The notes under the pieces: model-generated
The model's database searches: none
What the model was told of the DNA's origin: nothing
Seen by the model: the letters and a program-made list of their open reading frames with translations, nothing else
Source of the DNA: Hofstenia miamia
Lineage: Eukaryota; Xenacoelomorpha; Acoela
Direction of reading: 5' to 3'
DNA: 64,000 bases
NCBI GenBank assembly: GCA_004352715.1
Contig: SCFE01000116.1
Location: 797,705-861,704, forward strand
Made by a program: the position numbers and the translations under genes
In this document: positions 1-11,670 of the stretch, in pieces
Layout of the letters: every line of letters begins with the position of its first letter
Numbering within the stretch: the stretch's first letter is position 1

Positions 1-1362
1 TACAATATTAATGTGATATAGGCATATATCATTTGATTTTGATAACTTCGAAAATTTCGATGTTAAGAAGAACATTGTTTACTAAAAAGAATATCCTCCC
101 CCGTTTTGAAAACAAAGCAAATCTATTTGAAATAGCAGATGTTTTGGTAATTAACTATAATCAATCACATTTCCACTTTAGTAAACAAAGTCAATATTTT
201 ACAATAGGTTGGCTCAAAAAATCGAATTATTTACATTATGAAAATTTGTTTACCCAAATGCAGCAACAAAGAAAAACCTGTTGTAATTAATTCCTTTGTA
301 ATTATGAATTTTATTTATATGGTTTTTGTGTAATAAATATTCAGTGACATTCAAATTGAGGTCAATGTTGTTTACATTACCTTACTTTAATTAAGACATC
401 GTACACTACCGTAAAGATTTTACGTAAAAATCGTATAGAACCGATTGTGTAATTATCTACTTGAGATCTTAGTTTACTTTACTTTAGAGCTCGTACACTG
501 CCGGTAAGTAAATTAATTTGTAGGGTCTCTTCCAATATTAGAAAAATAAAAGGTTCAAGTTTCTTTATTTATATGAAGTCTCAAAATTTCAAGTGTAAAT
601 CCTATATATTATAATTTATTATTATAAACAGTTTTTGTTAAAATTATTAGTAAGTTTCCATAAACAAGCAAAGTAAAAGTAAAATTATCTTATCAAGAAG
701 CAGTGCAACTCAATGTATATGAAAATTTATGAGATTGCTGAAACAAAAAATGTTTTTCAAACTTTAGATTTTCATAAGCCCTATCTATAAGATTTTTTAT
801 AATTTTGGTCGGTAATTTTACCGGTCCCATCTCTAAATTGTAGTGAACATTTCGAATTAGATCAGATGCATATATAAGTAAAAGTATTTTTGATATGAAT
901 TATCGCGAGAAAAAATACACTTGCTTTGATTAGTTTGATTTGTAGGTATATGTGAATAATATATTATTTTCTAACTCTTTGATAACTTTTAGATCGTATT
1001 GAGGTTCGCAGTAAAATTTGAAAGTATGCGTAGTTGTTAAAAAATTCTTTATATATGTGCATGTTATTAATTACTATCTTGCTAGAGTCATTGACCTTAT
1101 TGCGTTCCAAGCTAAACAATCGCAAACATTGCGCTTTTTTGGTTATGAAATCCTTGTTTACTTTTAACGAGCGTAATTTAATGAGAGATCAAAGCCAATT
1201 ATTCAAGGTGTTGAGAAAATACTAAGAAAATTCCTTGGCTTTCTTTAAAACCTAGTGAATGTATAAATTTTAAAATATAATTGGAATTTTTTTGTAGTAA
1301 GTAGGTCATGTGTCTGTACAATGTACGCTGTACCATGGATCTCTGCGATGTTTACATTTGTT
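1..1362. other. AT-rich non-coding stretch
   Basis: No convincing gene is seen. The open frame at 33-290 has no splice context, no recognisable motif and ordinary AT-rich composition. The stretch may be intergenic or intronic. Confidence 0.4.
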
Positions 1363-1656
1363 ATGCTAGAGTCCTTCAGGAAACTTGGCTCCAGGATGTC
1401 CCTGTAAATCCATTTCCTACACCAGCACCTGAACTTCTTCCCTGACAACTTAGGAGCTGTCTCGGACGAGCACGGCGAGCGATTCCACAGAGAGATTTCA
1501 CTCATGGAGACGCGTTACCAAGGGCGGCACAACCCGAACATGATGGGCGACGACTTCTGCTGGTTCCTGCATCGTGAAACTGACAAAGAACAGCACAAGC
1601 GCAAAGCCAAATGCCTAAAGCATTTCAAATTACATTCTAGTGAAGTTTTTCTGTAA
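1363..1656 (+). pseudogene. C-terminal fragment of a multicopy transposon-type protein
   Basis: One frame reads 98 codons with a single internal stop (TAA at 1405-1407) before the terminal TAA at 1654-1656. The segment is clearly richer in G+C than its flanks and has good coding character. The peptide contains DNLGAVSDEHGERFH, then METRYQGRHNPNMMGDDFCW, then a basic tail. From memory, the pattern of FFP.NLG.VSDE.GERFH followed by MM.DYCW is the C-terminus of an unnamed protein family present in many copies in arthropod and other invertebrate genomes, usually regarded as transposon-derived. Only this end is present, with no upstream part and no terminal repeats visible. It is inferred to be a dead fragment. 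Confidence 0.55.
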
Positions 1657-2770
1657 TTTCTATAATTTTGAAGAATTTATGATGAAATAAATGAATAAAT
1701 GATTTTATAAAATTTCATTGAAATCCTAACTTTTAGGCAATGCGAATATTTCTGTTACTGAAAATCCTGACGTGATACAGCAAAACGGTTATGATTTTTG
1801 AAATCAGCGTACCCAAATTAGTCTGAACCACTTTACATATCTCCAGTAAAAAAATTGTTGATCAGTGCTTTCAATATTCAAAGTTAAAAAACAGGAATAA
1901 AATACTAGAAAATGGAAAATGCATGAAAAAACAACAAAATTACAAATATTAACCCCTACATTCTGCAGGAATATTTTTTTCGCCTCAACCTATTCCACCG
2001 CCCAAGTGGGTGGGACCAGTCTTCATCAGGCGTGAGTCGCCTGAACACATCTAATCTTGACGAAGACTATTATGTAAGAGCCTTAACGTCTTTTGCTTAA
2101 ACAAAATTGAAAAACCTTTACGGCAATAATTTTTTGTTAAGCAGGTTGTTTAAAATTTGAGAGGTCATATTTTCATAGCGGTATATACATATGTAGTGAA
2201 CCGTTTGCATAAATTCGTGACTTAGAATAGGCTTAGATTGATATTGGTATATTGTTAAAATTTTGTCATGATTTCGTTTAAATATAAAAAAATATAGTTA
2301 TATTTCATATTAAAATTACATAGTTTTAATTTCCATTTTCTGATGTGTTGTAACCAAAGTGAAATTTTCAATGTATGAGTTCAGCTCAACATTATTCAAG
2401 TGATGACTTAAGTGCACATCTTTAGATGAAGCCGGCAGCCATGAAATTCTGATTCAAAACTCCCATCTAATTGTAAATAGCTATAGCCAAACTATCCCAC
2501 TCTAACCTTGGGGACAAAGAAAATATCAAACGAAAAGTTGAAGTGACTCTATGAATGGAAACATTTGTTTGTAGCATCACGTCAATTGATAGTATAAAGA
2601 AATCGTAATTCGAAAACACTAAGAAATTTAAATAAAATGTAGTTATTGTTATGCATCAATGTATTTATAAGATTCATATAACTCTTTAAATTTTAAAAAT
2701 TAAAGAATTAATTCATAATAAAACGAGGGAATCATCATACATTTGAAATTATTAGATCTAGATCAACAAC
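1657..2770. other. AT-rich intergenic stretch
   Basis: No gene, repeat or RNA recognised. It lies upstream of the coiled-coil gene and would contain its promoter, but no specific promoter motif can be argued for. Confidence 0.35.
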
Positions 2771-3571
2771 ATGAAGAAAAGTGGAAAGACTTCATTCAGT
2801 TACCTCATCGGTAAAAAGCAACTGATGGAAAAAGAGTTACAGTCAAATTCTGAGTACATTGACTGGGAAATAAACCGAGCAAAGAAAGAGCATTTGAAGA
2901 AATTGGATGAAATATTGCATGAAGAGACACGTCAAAAAACAGAAGAGTGTACTAGACTAATTAACAAGAAACTACACGAATTACAACTAATGAAAGTAGA
3001 TTGCGATTTATGCAAGTTTAAGTTCTCGGAAATTATCATTTCAAAACGAATTGAAGGTCTTGAAATAAATGCTACGGCGAAGTTTCTACGTGAAGTTGAA
3101 TTTGGGATTCACTATGACCTACTAGACACTATTCAAGAACTGAAGAAAAAGTCATGGGATATATCCAAATTGCACAAGCTCATAGAGAAATATAGTGAAG
3201 TAAAAGAACATATTACTCCTTTTACAATTAGTCAAGATTCTATGGATCATCAGAAATATGTATTTAATTGTGTTTCAAAACGTCAAAAAGAGTTAATGGA
3301 TAAAATAACTAATGGAGAAAAAAAACGCAGAGATTTGTGTGCAAGTTTGATTAGCGAAAATGAAAGAAATTTGGAAGAGCTCAAGACTGTAAAGGAAGAT
3401 CTTTTTCGAGCTGAAAATCGAATTAGGGGAGAAATTCTGTTGCTTAATAAGAACATTTCTGTAGGTAGATCTAGAATTGCATTAATGCGCAGAATTCTCG
3501 CTAAGAAGTGCAAGAAGGAAATTTTTGTTGATAAACTTCCAATTAAACCTATAAACAATGAAATGAGTTAA
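2771..3571 (+). CDS. Intronless coiled-coil protein, unrecognised (266 aa)
   Basis: The 266-codon open frame starts at ATG 2771 and ends TAA 3569-3571. The protein is rich in Lys and Glu, has few prolines outside residues 150-155 and 255-265, and shows heptad-like spacing over about residues 15-80, 105-145 and 160-245, so a mostly alpha-helical coiled coil is expected. There is no signal peptide, no membrane segment and no catalytic motif. An AATAAA lies about 90 bases after the stop, which supports a genuine transcript end. ATTATTAG just upstream of ATG could be a 3' splice site, so a non-coding 5' exon is possible. I do not recognise the family; a cytoskeletal or ciliary coiled-coil protein is a guess from composition only. 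The opposite-strand frame at 3283-3558 is a shadow. Confidence 0.6.
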   Translation: MKKSGKTSFSYLIGKKQLMEKELQSNSEYIDWEINRAKKEHLKKLDEILHEETRQKTEECTRLINKKLHELQLMKVDCDLCKFKFSEIIISKRIEGLEINATAKFLREVEFGIHYDLLDTIQELKKKSWDISKLHKLIEKYSEVKEHITPFTISQDSMDHQKYVFNCVSKRQKELMDKITNGEKKRRDLCASLISENERNLEELKTVKEDLFRAENRIRGEILLLNKNISVGRSRIALMRRILAKKCKKEIFVDKLPIKPINNEMS

Positions 3572-3662
3572 CTAAGTTCAGAATTTTTCACATCTAATTT
3601 CACTCTATGTAATTCGCAGTGGTTGCAAAGAGCTGAAACACTTCTTACTCAGAGAAGTTTAC

Positions 3663-3668
3663 AATAAA
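3663..3668 (+). terminator. Poly(A) signal AATAAA
   Basis: AATAAA about 90 bases downstream of the stop codon of the coiled-coil gene. Confidence 0.45.
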
Positions 3669-3940
3669 ACACTATAAAACCACATGTAAAAATTAAAAAA
3701 TTGACAACAATTTAGCAATTGCAAGAAGATGAGGATCTTAGAACGTGGGATTTCTGAAATAGCACATTATTGGTTCTATATTCGCATAAAGGTTTAGAAA
3801 ATCCACGATGTGCTCAAGAAGCTAATGAGCAAATCTCATTTCTAATGAAACTTCATTTTAAAATGGCTTGTAATTTGCGTTTTTGGAAATAGATTTAATA
3901 TTTTAATGAAACTATTAATTAAACTTTAATAAAATTATAA

Positions 3941-4135
3941 AGGGCGCCTGCATCAAGGAGAAGGTGTGGCGAAATCGACTTAGTTTGGAAGCGGTTTCCA
4001 GGTGTGTGCACGATCATTGGAAACTGTCTGCAATAATGATATAGCATTGCAGCTTTTAATAATGGAAGTTACGAGTAATAATATGGAAAAAAGTAATTTT
4101 TTGCGCAACCTTTCCCTGATGTGCACACGCGCCCT
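3941..4135. repeat. Short inverted-repeat element (MITE-like)
   Basis: The left end AGGGCGCCTGCATCAAGGAG and the reverse complement of the right end (AGGGCGCGTGTGCACATCAG) resemble each other, and the right end continues with GGGAAAGGTTGCGC. This right end is close to the left end of the 13581-13784 element (CACACATCAGGGAAATGT then CGCGCAA), so the two look like members of one MITE family. No clean target duplication is visible. Confidence 0.45.
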
Positions 4136-4626
4136 CGTTTAGTTCAGTCTACCCTGCCATTTCCCCTCAAATATTTTCACATCTTTTCAATGTGAAAAAT
4201 CAAGTAACTTAGTGATTATAAATTGTAAGTAAAGCTATTAGCGTTTTGCGTTTGAAGATCAAACTCTGCATATGCACGCCCTGCGCCCATTCGCCTGCCA
4301 TCCATCGGAAAATAAGTGAAACAATACGGAAAAAATTCTATATAAGTTCATCTTTTCCGATAGAGTTCTAATGATACCTATGAAAAATTTCCCGTCTATC
4401 AAAGTTCGATAATATAGATTTCACAAAACATACAACTTTTAATGAGTACAGTACTGGAATTTGTTAATATTCGTTGCATCAAGAGATTATTAGAGGTTTT
4501 TAATAAAAATTTGAACTGCTACTTAAATCAAAATATATAAAACATAACAATTAAACTTACTTAATCATTTTAAATATTTTGATATACTGTATTGCGTTAC
4601 ATTAAACTGTTCGATTACTACAATTC

Positions 4627-4664
4627 AGTGGCAGATCTAGGGTATGGTTCAGGGGTTCGGCCCA
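4627..4664. repeat. Possible hAT terminal sequence
   Basis: CAGTGGCAGATCTAGGG followed by a G-rich stretch resembles the common hAT end CAGTGGCGGATCTAGGG. The partner end was not found, so this may be a solo or truncated end. Confidence 0.3.
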
Positions 4665-4837
4665 CGTCTTTTTCCACTAAAATTTCTTTATCCTCTCACA
4701 AGTGTCCGCCATCTATCTTACTTACTTAATTATTAGAGTCAAGAACAGTTATGTACAATTAATACGTTTATTTAAATTATTAATTGCAAAAGCGTTAAAT
4801 ATTTTCAGTTAAACCAGATTAAACTCTTAAAATTTTC

Positions 4838-5040
4838 TAAGTAAAACACCTAAAATAACAGCTAGATTTTTAGGCAAAAAAGGTCCACCTAGATTTTAGG
4901 TAAAATACCTAAAATTTCGGCACTCTAATATATATTCTAGGTATTTTTTCTAAATCTTTTGTTCCTCTATTCTAGGTATTTCACCTAAAATCTAGGTATG
5001 CCTTTTTTACCTAAAAATCCAGGTGATATTTTAAGTATTT
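4838..5040. repeat. Palindromic hairpin element
   Basis: Two arms of roughly 80-90 bp are inverted copies: a left arm around AGATTTTTAGGCAAAAAAGG and CCTAGATTTTAGGTAAAATA, and a right arm reading the reverse complement. The motif CCTAAAAT/ATTTTAGG recurs throughout. Consistent with a foldback MITE. No coding content. Confidence 0.55.
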
Positions 5041-6410
5041 GTATTTATTAAAGATAGCGAAATTATTTTAACTACTTTTTCTAAGCTTTGTGTAGATGCC
5101 TAAAATTAATTGATTTCTTTAAAATATAAATCTATATACCCACAATCTTAGATTGTATTAATGGTAAAAAATGTTTTGTACATTAAATATCAAAACAAAA
5201 TATACTTCTTACAATTCATTATTCATTAATTTTGAGTTTATGTATAAAATTCTGACATTTAATGGGAATGCTATCTGTATAATGACAATGCAGTCTATAC
5301 AGCAGTTTATCAATTAAAATCCACAAATGTTTTTCTTCGGTATTGTAGCAACAATTGAGACAGTGAGAAAGCTTAGCTATCCTGTCAATGGCTTCTAAAA
5401 TTGATTAAATGTAAAAAAAGTTTGACTTAGAGTCACCAAAATCATTTCAGAAATCTTCCATCACCTAAATATAGAAACCAACGTCAGAACAATTAATTTA
5501 ATGTAGTTATGCCATACAATAAAATTCATTTTTTATGTTTACACCTTGAAAAATATATGCAGTAGTAATAACATTAATAATACATTTACATATTAACATA
5601 GCACATAATTGTATGTAACTATATCCTTATAATGTAAATATGCACTAATTGGTCAGATATTATTTTCTGATAAAGAATTTTAATCTATCACAGAGTGCAA
5701 TGCCGAATTTATATCGTAACTGCGAATTTTTTTCAATGATGAAGTGGAAATGTACATGCGTGTATATTCACCTGTGATAGAATCCTAATATATATGTTTA
5801 AAAATATAATGTATAATCATATTTTAAGAACAATAATTACAATCTATAATTGCCCAACAGGTTGAACTCGAATTTATTCAAGAGGGCAAAAATGTGGTTT
5901 CCAGCTTCTTAAATTGATGTCGACTGAAATTGATTTGAAAATTCATGACTTTACTGATATATAGATTGTTTTGTGGAAATTTTTTTTGAAAAATATCATG
6001 TACGAAGAAAAAAACACAAGTAACATATTGAGGACAAAATTGCCCCAAACGAATACAAAGCATCTAGTGAATATTTGAACACTTTGAAAATAACTATTAG
6101 ATAAAAAAGTTACGTTTGAACAAAAAAGATTTTTCACGATTTAAAAAAGTACTATTTCAAAATTGTACTCAATTTTAAAATTTTAAATTTTTATTAAATT
6201 TGGCAGATTTTTATGCTTATTGTTAACATTTACAACCAAAACATTCTTTCAAATTTCTAACAAATTTTGTATTGAATGTGTTTGACAGCATCGGCCCTTT
6301 GCTGGGCTTGTGTTTGATTAAACAGCAATGTTTGAACTGCTTAGCAATATAAAATTGTCGTTTTATATATTAAAGTATTGCCTTGCTATCAAAAATCTAC
6401 TGTTTGCCAC
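5041..6410. other. AT-rich non-coding stretch
   Basis: Nothing recognised. The overlapping minus-strand frames at 5878-6137 are low-complexity and have no gene support. Confidence 0.35.
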
Positions 6411-6546
6411 CAATGGCCCCTTAATGGACCATTGTTGGCTCGCGAATGGGTCATTGTCGGATATACATAAATGGCCCATTAATTCCCCAGCGCTCATCTG
6501 TCATTAATGGCAACAACAATGGCCCACTGTCGGACCATTAATGCAT
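6411..6546. repeat. Cluster of ATGGNCCATT motifs
   Basis: Within about 135 bp the near-palindromic motif ATGG(C/A)CCATT and its partial forms recur at least six times in both orientations, for example AATGGCCCCTTAATGGACCA, AATGGCCCATTAAT and ACAATGGCCCACTG. The cluster is much richer in G+C than its surroundings. It is not a simple tandem repeat because spacing varies. Confidence 0.5.
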
Positions 6547-6650
6547 TGCTATTTTTTAAGTCATCCAATTTTGTAGATGAAACACTTTAAATTTTAGGAA
6601 TATATTAATCACGTAAATGTTTAGGTGAAAAAAACTTAAGAAAACATGTA

Positions 6651-7987
6651 CAGTATTGGCCACCCATGATTTGTCAAAAATATTTCTAAGAAATGGACGC
6701 CAAGAATGTCATAGTTATTTTTTAATTAGATTTGGCGTTGCAGAAACAGGAATTCATCAATGTTGAGACATAATTATCACTGTTTACTTTAAATCTCAAG
6801 GAGAAATGCTACAATGCTTGTAGTTAGCAAATCTTTTCTTTGAAAAATGTATTTGGTCACTTCAGACCAAATCAGAGAATCTGTAAAAAATTTCATTGGT
6901 TGAGCTTTTTTCAGTCTATTTATATTGCAAATGTTTAATAACAGTCTTTCTTCGCCATATATGATGCCTGGTTTGGAAGGGATGAGTCAACGTAATATAG
7001 CCCGACTTGTAAAGCGACCTCAAAGTACTGTCAGGGATATCATCAGACATTTCACTTCACATCATTGCCCCCAAGCCAATGCCCGGAAGACCAAAGAAGA
7101 CCTCCAAAACCTCCCAATCAGCTCTTGTGTACCTTTCAAAGTGAAATCCCAGGAAGACTTCAGAGGAATTTTGCAAGGAATGGGTTTATGGTCACCTTGT
7201 GACAGCAAGAACTTTGCGAAACATCCTGAAGAAGTACTCAATTGGGACTTTCGTGGCACCCAGAAGCCATTCTTAACCACAAAGCAAAGATTACGCCGGG
7301 TGAGGTGGGCCAATTTAATGAGAGAGAATTCATCTGAACATTGGTCTAATGTTATATTTTCAGATTAGTCAAGATTTGAGCTATACTAATCGAAAAGAAT
7401 GTTGATAAAGAGACCAACTGGGCAGAAGTTNAGATTTTTCACATCCCTGATACTCTTCTAAGCTCTTAATATGCTCGGATTCTAGAAAAGGAACCCTTGA
7501 TACTCCTTACAAGTGATCAATATATGAGCAGGATGGTACTCCATGTCATACCTAAAAAAATCACAAATTTCCTCCACAATAATGGGGTTGCTATCCTTGC
7601 TGACTGGCTTGGCCAATCTCCAGACCTTAAAATTAACAAAAATATGTTGAAGGAGGTCAAATTTCGAATTGGACAGCATACTCTTTAAACTGAAGACGAG
7701 CTGTGGAGTGCAATAAAAGAAAATTATGCAATTCCCAACAGCTTTATTGAAAGACTTTTTGCTTCAATCTCTGATCACCTTGAAGTTGTTATTCACTCAA
7801 AAGGACACCCTGCAAGATATTAGAAGAAACAAATTTGTTGCTAAGTGCTTGTATTGCATCAATTATTAATTTATGTATCTTATTTTGATACTTTTTTTGG
7901 ATTTGCTCAGTTGCTAAAATTTTTCCAGTTCACGTTTTCTAATTTTGATTAAAAATTAATATCCAATTGTTATTCTACATATTTTGT
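6651..7987 (+). mobile_element. Degenerate Tc1-like DNA transposon
   Basis: The left terminus CAGTATTGGCCACCCATGAT follows a TA dinucleotide, as expected for Tc1/mariner insertion, and a decayed Tc1 transposase follows at 6925-7824. No matching right terminus was found. The region is disturbed by an N at 7431 and by redundant sequence continuing to about 8430 (see separate entry). Confidence 0.65.
6925..7824 (+). pseudogene. Tc1-like transposase, broken
   Basis: The first piece (6925-7368) has a helix-turn-helix with MSQRNIARLVKRPQSTVRDI and ends at NVIFSD, the usual place of the first catalytic Asp. After the N at 7431 the frame changes. A second piece (about 7497-7688) has a worn WLGQSPDLK motif, corresponding to WPSQSPDLNPIENLW, with the catalytic Glu lost. 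A third frame (about 7689-7824) gives the family C-terminus, ending HSKGHPARY and a stop, equivalent to AKGGHTRY. Frameshifts and the lost DDE residue make it inactive. The base-pairing block with the second catalytic Asp is absent here because of the assembly break. Confidence 0.7.
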
Positions 7988-8430
7988 GAGCTATACTAAT
8001 CGAAAAGAATGTTGATAAAGAGACCAACTGGGCAGAAGTTCAGATTCTTGCATCAACTTACTCGGGGGACCATGAATTATAGTGGAATGTCTGTAATGGT
8101 ATGAGGTGCAATATGGAAGTGTGGCTTTCGCAAGATTTTTCACATCCCTGATACTCTTCTAAGCTCTTAATATGCTCGGATTCTAGAAAAGGAACCCTTG
8201 ATACTCCTTACAAGTGATCAATATATGAGCAGGATGGTACTCCATGTCATACCTAAAAAAATCACAAATTTCCTCCACAATAATGNNNGATATTAGAAGA
8301 AACAAATTTGTTGCTAAGTGCTTGTATTGCATCAATTATTAATTTATGTATCTTATTTTGATTTTTCCAGTTCACGTTTTCTAATTTTGATTAAAAATTA
8401 ATATCCAATTGTTATTCTACATATTTTGTG
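7988..8430 (+). repeat. Redundant second copy of the Tc1 segment (assembly duplication)
   Basis: 7988-8430 repeats 7377-7981 almost base for base, but the two copies have complementary gaps. The first jumps at the N at 7431 over about 90 bases that are present at 8042-8133. The second has NNN at 8286-8288 in place of the roughly 230 bases present at 7586-7817. A small indel (loss of about 25 bases near 8361) marks them as two alleles. Best explained as unmerged haplotypes, not a real tandem duplication. Confidence 0.75.
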
Positions 8431-8640
8431 GTATTAGACATGCAAATTTTCCTTTCTTAATCAAAGTAACACTTAGTTATAATTTTAGGCACACTCTATC
8501 CAATGAATGTTCATTATTTATTCAAAATAGCAAGGTGAACGAATACATATTTCCAGTACTGTATATATATCATTTAAATATTCACAACGTCTTTATAAAA
8601 ACACAATATTCGCATAATTTAAGTGATTGAAGTTGACATC

Positions 8641-8760
8641 ATTTTAAAGAGTAAACCTAACGGAAGTCACCTAAAAGCTAAGGTAAAACACCCTAATTTA
8701 TAGGTGAAGAACTCTTACTTAAATTGTTTAGGTGATGAAACACCTAGAAATTTTTTAGAG
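8641..8760. repeat. Hairpin-forming repeat with CACCTA/TAGGTG motifs
   Basis: CACCTAAAAGC, TATAGGTGAAG, TTAGGTGATG and ACACCTAG alternate in inverted orientation, like the palindromic element at 4838-5040. Confidence 0.35.
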
Positions 8761-9149
8761 CATAGAGATGCAAGTTTGTAATATCCCTGTATATCCGTTA
8801 GAAGCTCAGTGCATCTATCAACAAACTTTTTTGCTGTCTTGACCTCAACATTCAGTTTTTTAGTGCATAAGTGCATGGTGTAAAAAGTTGCAAATTCTTT
8901 GTTCACACTATTCTTGGAAATCCAGCAAAAGTTGATTTGCATTCAGTGTTGTCAAATCGTTTGTCAGTGTTGTAACAAATCTATTAATGAACACAAATGG
9001 AATGTTTCGTCAAAATGAGTTTCTTCTCAAGGTTATATGGCTTTAGTATTCCATTCAGTATAAAACTATCACTTTTGTTTATATTTATGACCTCAATATG
9101 GAGGTGGAGCACCAAAAAATATGGAGGGGCATGAACTCCACCTGCCCCA

Positions 9150-9166
9150 CCCTAATAGCGCCACTG
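9150..9166. repeat. Possible hAT end
   Basis: CTAATAGCGCCACTG is the reverse complement of CAGTGGCGCTATTAG, a typical hAT terminus, preceded by a G/C-rich subterminal stretch from about 9098. The element would extend leftward; its other end was not found. Confidence 0.3.
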
Positions 9167-9192
9167 GTTCTAGCTAATATTATTGAACTATA

Positions 9193-9581
9193 TTGAACAA
9201 GAAAGATTATGGAAAAGTTTCCTTTTTGGAAATACAATCTGCATTTCTACCATCTTTGTATGTCAAATTGCAAGAATGGGAAAAAATAGTCCACCACGTA
9301 TTTAGTTTGCCGGAGTCACTAAAGCACACTGATCAGGCAAAGTTTCCTTGCATTCAAAAACTTTTAGCGATTGATTGCACTTTACCTGTAAGGATTGCTG
9401 TTGCTTAACCGTTTTTTTCATGCCTTCGGCCTACTACGACTTATTTACGCTCAGATAATAGACAGATAATAGACTTGCAAAACTAGCTCTGCTCAATATT
9501 GAAATGAAAATTGACAGTGAAGAAATTGTGAAAAAATGTGCGACACAAGAAATAGGCGCCATTTATTTAATTGTTTTATGA
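9193..9581 (+). pseudogene. hAT transposase C-terminal (dimerisation) fragment
   Basis: Translation of 9193-9408 includes FPCIQKLLAIDCTLPV, matching the hAT C-terminal block with FP.I.KLL.I..TLPV..A.AERSFS. Past the first stop, other frames continue the block: a worn FFSCLRPTTTYLRS, then LAKLALLNIEMKID, equivalent to R..LALLNIH. The final frame stops at 9579-9581. The catalytic core upstream is missing and at least two frame changes are needed, so it is a relic. Confidence 0.6.
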
Positions 9582-11549
9582 ATAAAATATTTTGTTCTCA
9601 ATTTCTTTCCTTACATGCATTTCATATTAATTGACCGGTATGAGTATACATACTGTTGTAGCCTTTGAAAGCAAAATAGATACACTTTAGGAAAGTCAAT
9701 ATTTTATATGTATATAAATGAAAGACATGATAATAAACACTTCAAAAATATTTAAGACTACGTTGCGCCCCACTCGACTTATAATGTTCTATTGTCTTTT
9801 TTCAAATGAGGCCCTTTTAATAATTGTGAACCAACCCCTCTATATATCTTAAGTTCACCCCTGTAATTTTAGTAGAAATGTATAAAAATCTTCAAAGAAA
9901 ATCATTATGTCATAGCATCCCCAAATACTCAAGTCACTTCATTCTCGCTCAGGAGAAAAATATTGATTCATGCTTCTTACATTTATTTCTGTTGAAAAAC
10001 TTTAAAAATTTGTGAAGCATAACATAAAGGAAAATGGAAAAACTGCAACAATTAGAGCATATTAGGGATTTGGGCCATGAGTTGTATCAGCAGGTACAGC
10101 ATACACTAGGCTATGTGCATTTTAAATATGACATTTTGAAAAAAATATATTATACATGAAATTGTGAAAGACTAACTTATAATGAACTTCATTGTGTTCC
10201 GAATTCTATTTAAAGTTTTAGATTACTTATAAACTCAAAAAATGTCATTCTCGGATATGGGTAAGAAAGTATATTTTGACGAGTGGATGCGACATTAAAA
10301 ATCTCTACTGCACACCACTACTACATAGACAGTTTTATACATGTCCACGCATGATCTATGTTAAAATGTTTGATGAATTTTTACGGAAAATTAAAGAAAT
10401 ATTTCTTATAGCCACTTAATGATAGAGATTAGTAACAGCTCCCTTGAAATTAAATAGTTTGCCAGTTTCAAAAAAACTTCAATTCCTTAAAATAAATATA
10501 TGGACCAATGAAAGCATAAAATTCAACACTTTTTCATATAATCCCAGTTAAGTATAAAAATCAAACTTATTTTTGGAAAACATACATTTAGAAATTTTTC
10601 TTATCTTAGTTAGTAAATTTCTCAGTAATTTTAATTTTTTTAAATGCATTCTTTCAGCATGCCATGTAGGTAATCATAAAGTATGACAGATCTTAGCAAT
10701 GTAAAATGATTAGGCCGCCAAAATGCTATGTGGTCACTTTTTGTCTAGTAAAACAGCATTTTCTGAAGCTCACCATAGACACATTTATAGATATGCACTG
10801 TCACTGGTTGCTTATTATATTTTGCTACAATAAGTGAAATTTTATAATAAAGCAAGAATTGGTTGTGGTTATTTTATGATTAAAAGTCACCATTTTTCAG
10901 TTCTTGGGTCCAAGACTAATTCATTTGGATCAGAAAAGTTACTAACAATGTTCTTATACATGGATGGACAGTTGCAGAAATGCAATCCAATGTTAGTTAT
11001 GGATTCTGGAAAACTTTTGTTAAAAATTGGCTATTTTGTCCTGAGAACATAAAAATATTTGTTGCTTGTATTGCACTATACTTATGTTTTCACAATTGAA
11101 TCAGAAAGTTTATGTATTTTGCTACACATATGAACTTCTTTTCACATCATTTGGTTACATTTTAGAATTTTATAGCATAGTTTTTTGTTGACTTATTCTA
11201 AATAATATATTACCTTTTTCAATGCACACAAAACAGTAGTAGCTGCCCATTAAAGAAATGAATTTAAATTCGTTCCAATGTAATTTAATCGATATTTCGA
11301 ATCTCGCTCAACTCATGCATAAATTTATAGTACTTGGTTGTCTGTAAATTGCAAGTTTGCATAAATATAATACCTAATCAAATTGAATTTCCGTCTCAGT
11401 GATATATAGCACATTTACAATGCTTCATGGTTGTCAGCGCTGGATCAAATCACCTGCAGCATTCATTGTCTAATTACAGTTTCGGCCAATTGCTGAAAAT
11501 CACGCGTTAATTATTGTGTTTGTCACAATTGAATCATTTTGCCAAGAAT
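9582..11549. other. AT-rich non-coding stretch upstream of the four-exon gene
   Basis: No gene or clear repeat seen. The frame at 10834-11052 has no supporting motif or splice context. The promoter and any 5' UTR exon of the next gene would lie here. Confidence 0.35.
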
Positions 11550-11670
11550 ATGCGTAGAAAGAATGACAACATGACAGCGAATAACATGCACGCAATTGAT
11601 CAATTCCAAATGCCGCTAGTTCTTGATCAGTCGAGTAGACGTCCGAAAGATGCACAGCCAAGAGTTTCAG
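11550..11670 (+). CDS. Exon 1 of the four-exon gene
   Basis: Starts MRRKNDNMTANNMHAIDQ and ends at CAG|GTGAGT, a strong donor, in phase 1. Confidence 0.65.

Noticed and set aside
1245-1505. Minus-strand 86-codon frame
   Set aside because: Antisense shadow of the + strand transposon-type fragment at 1363-1656.
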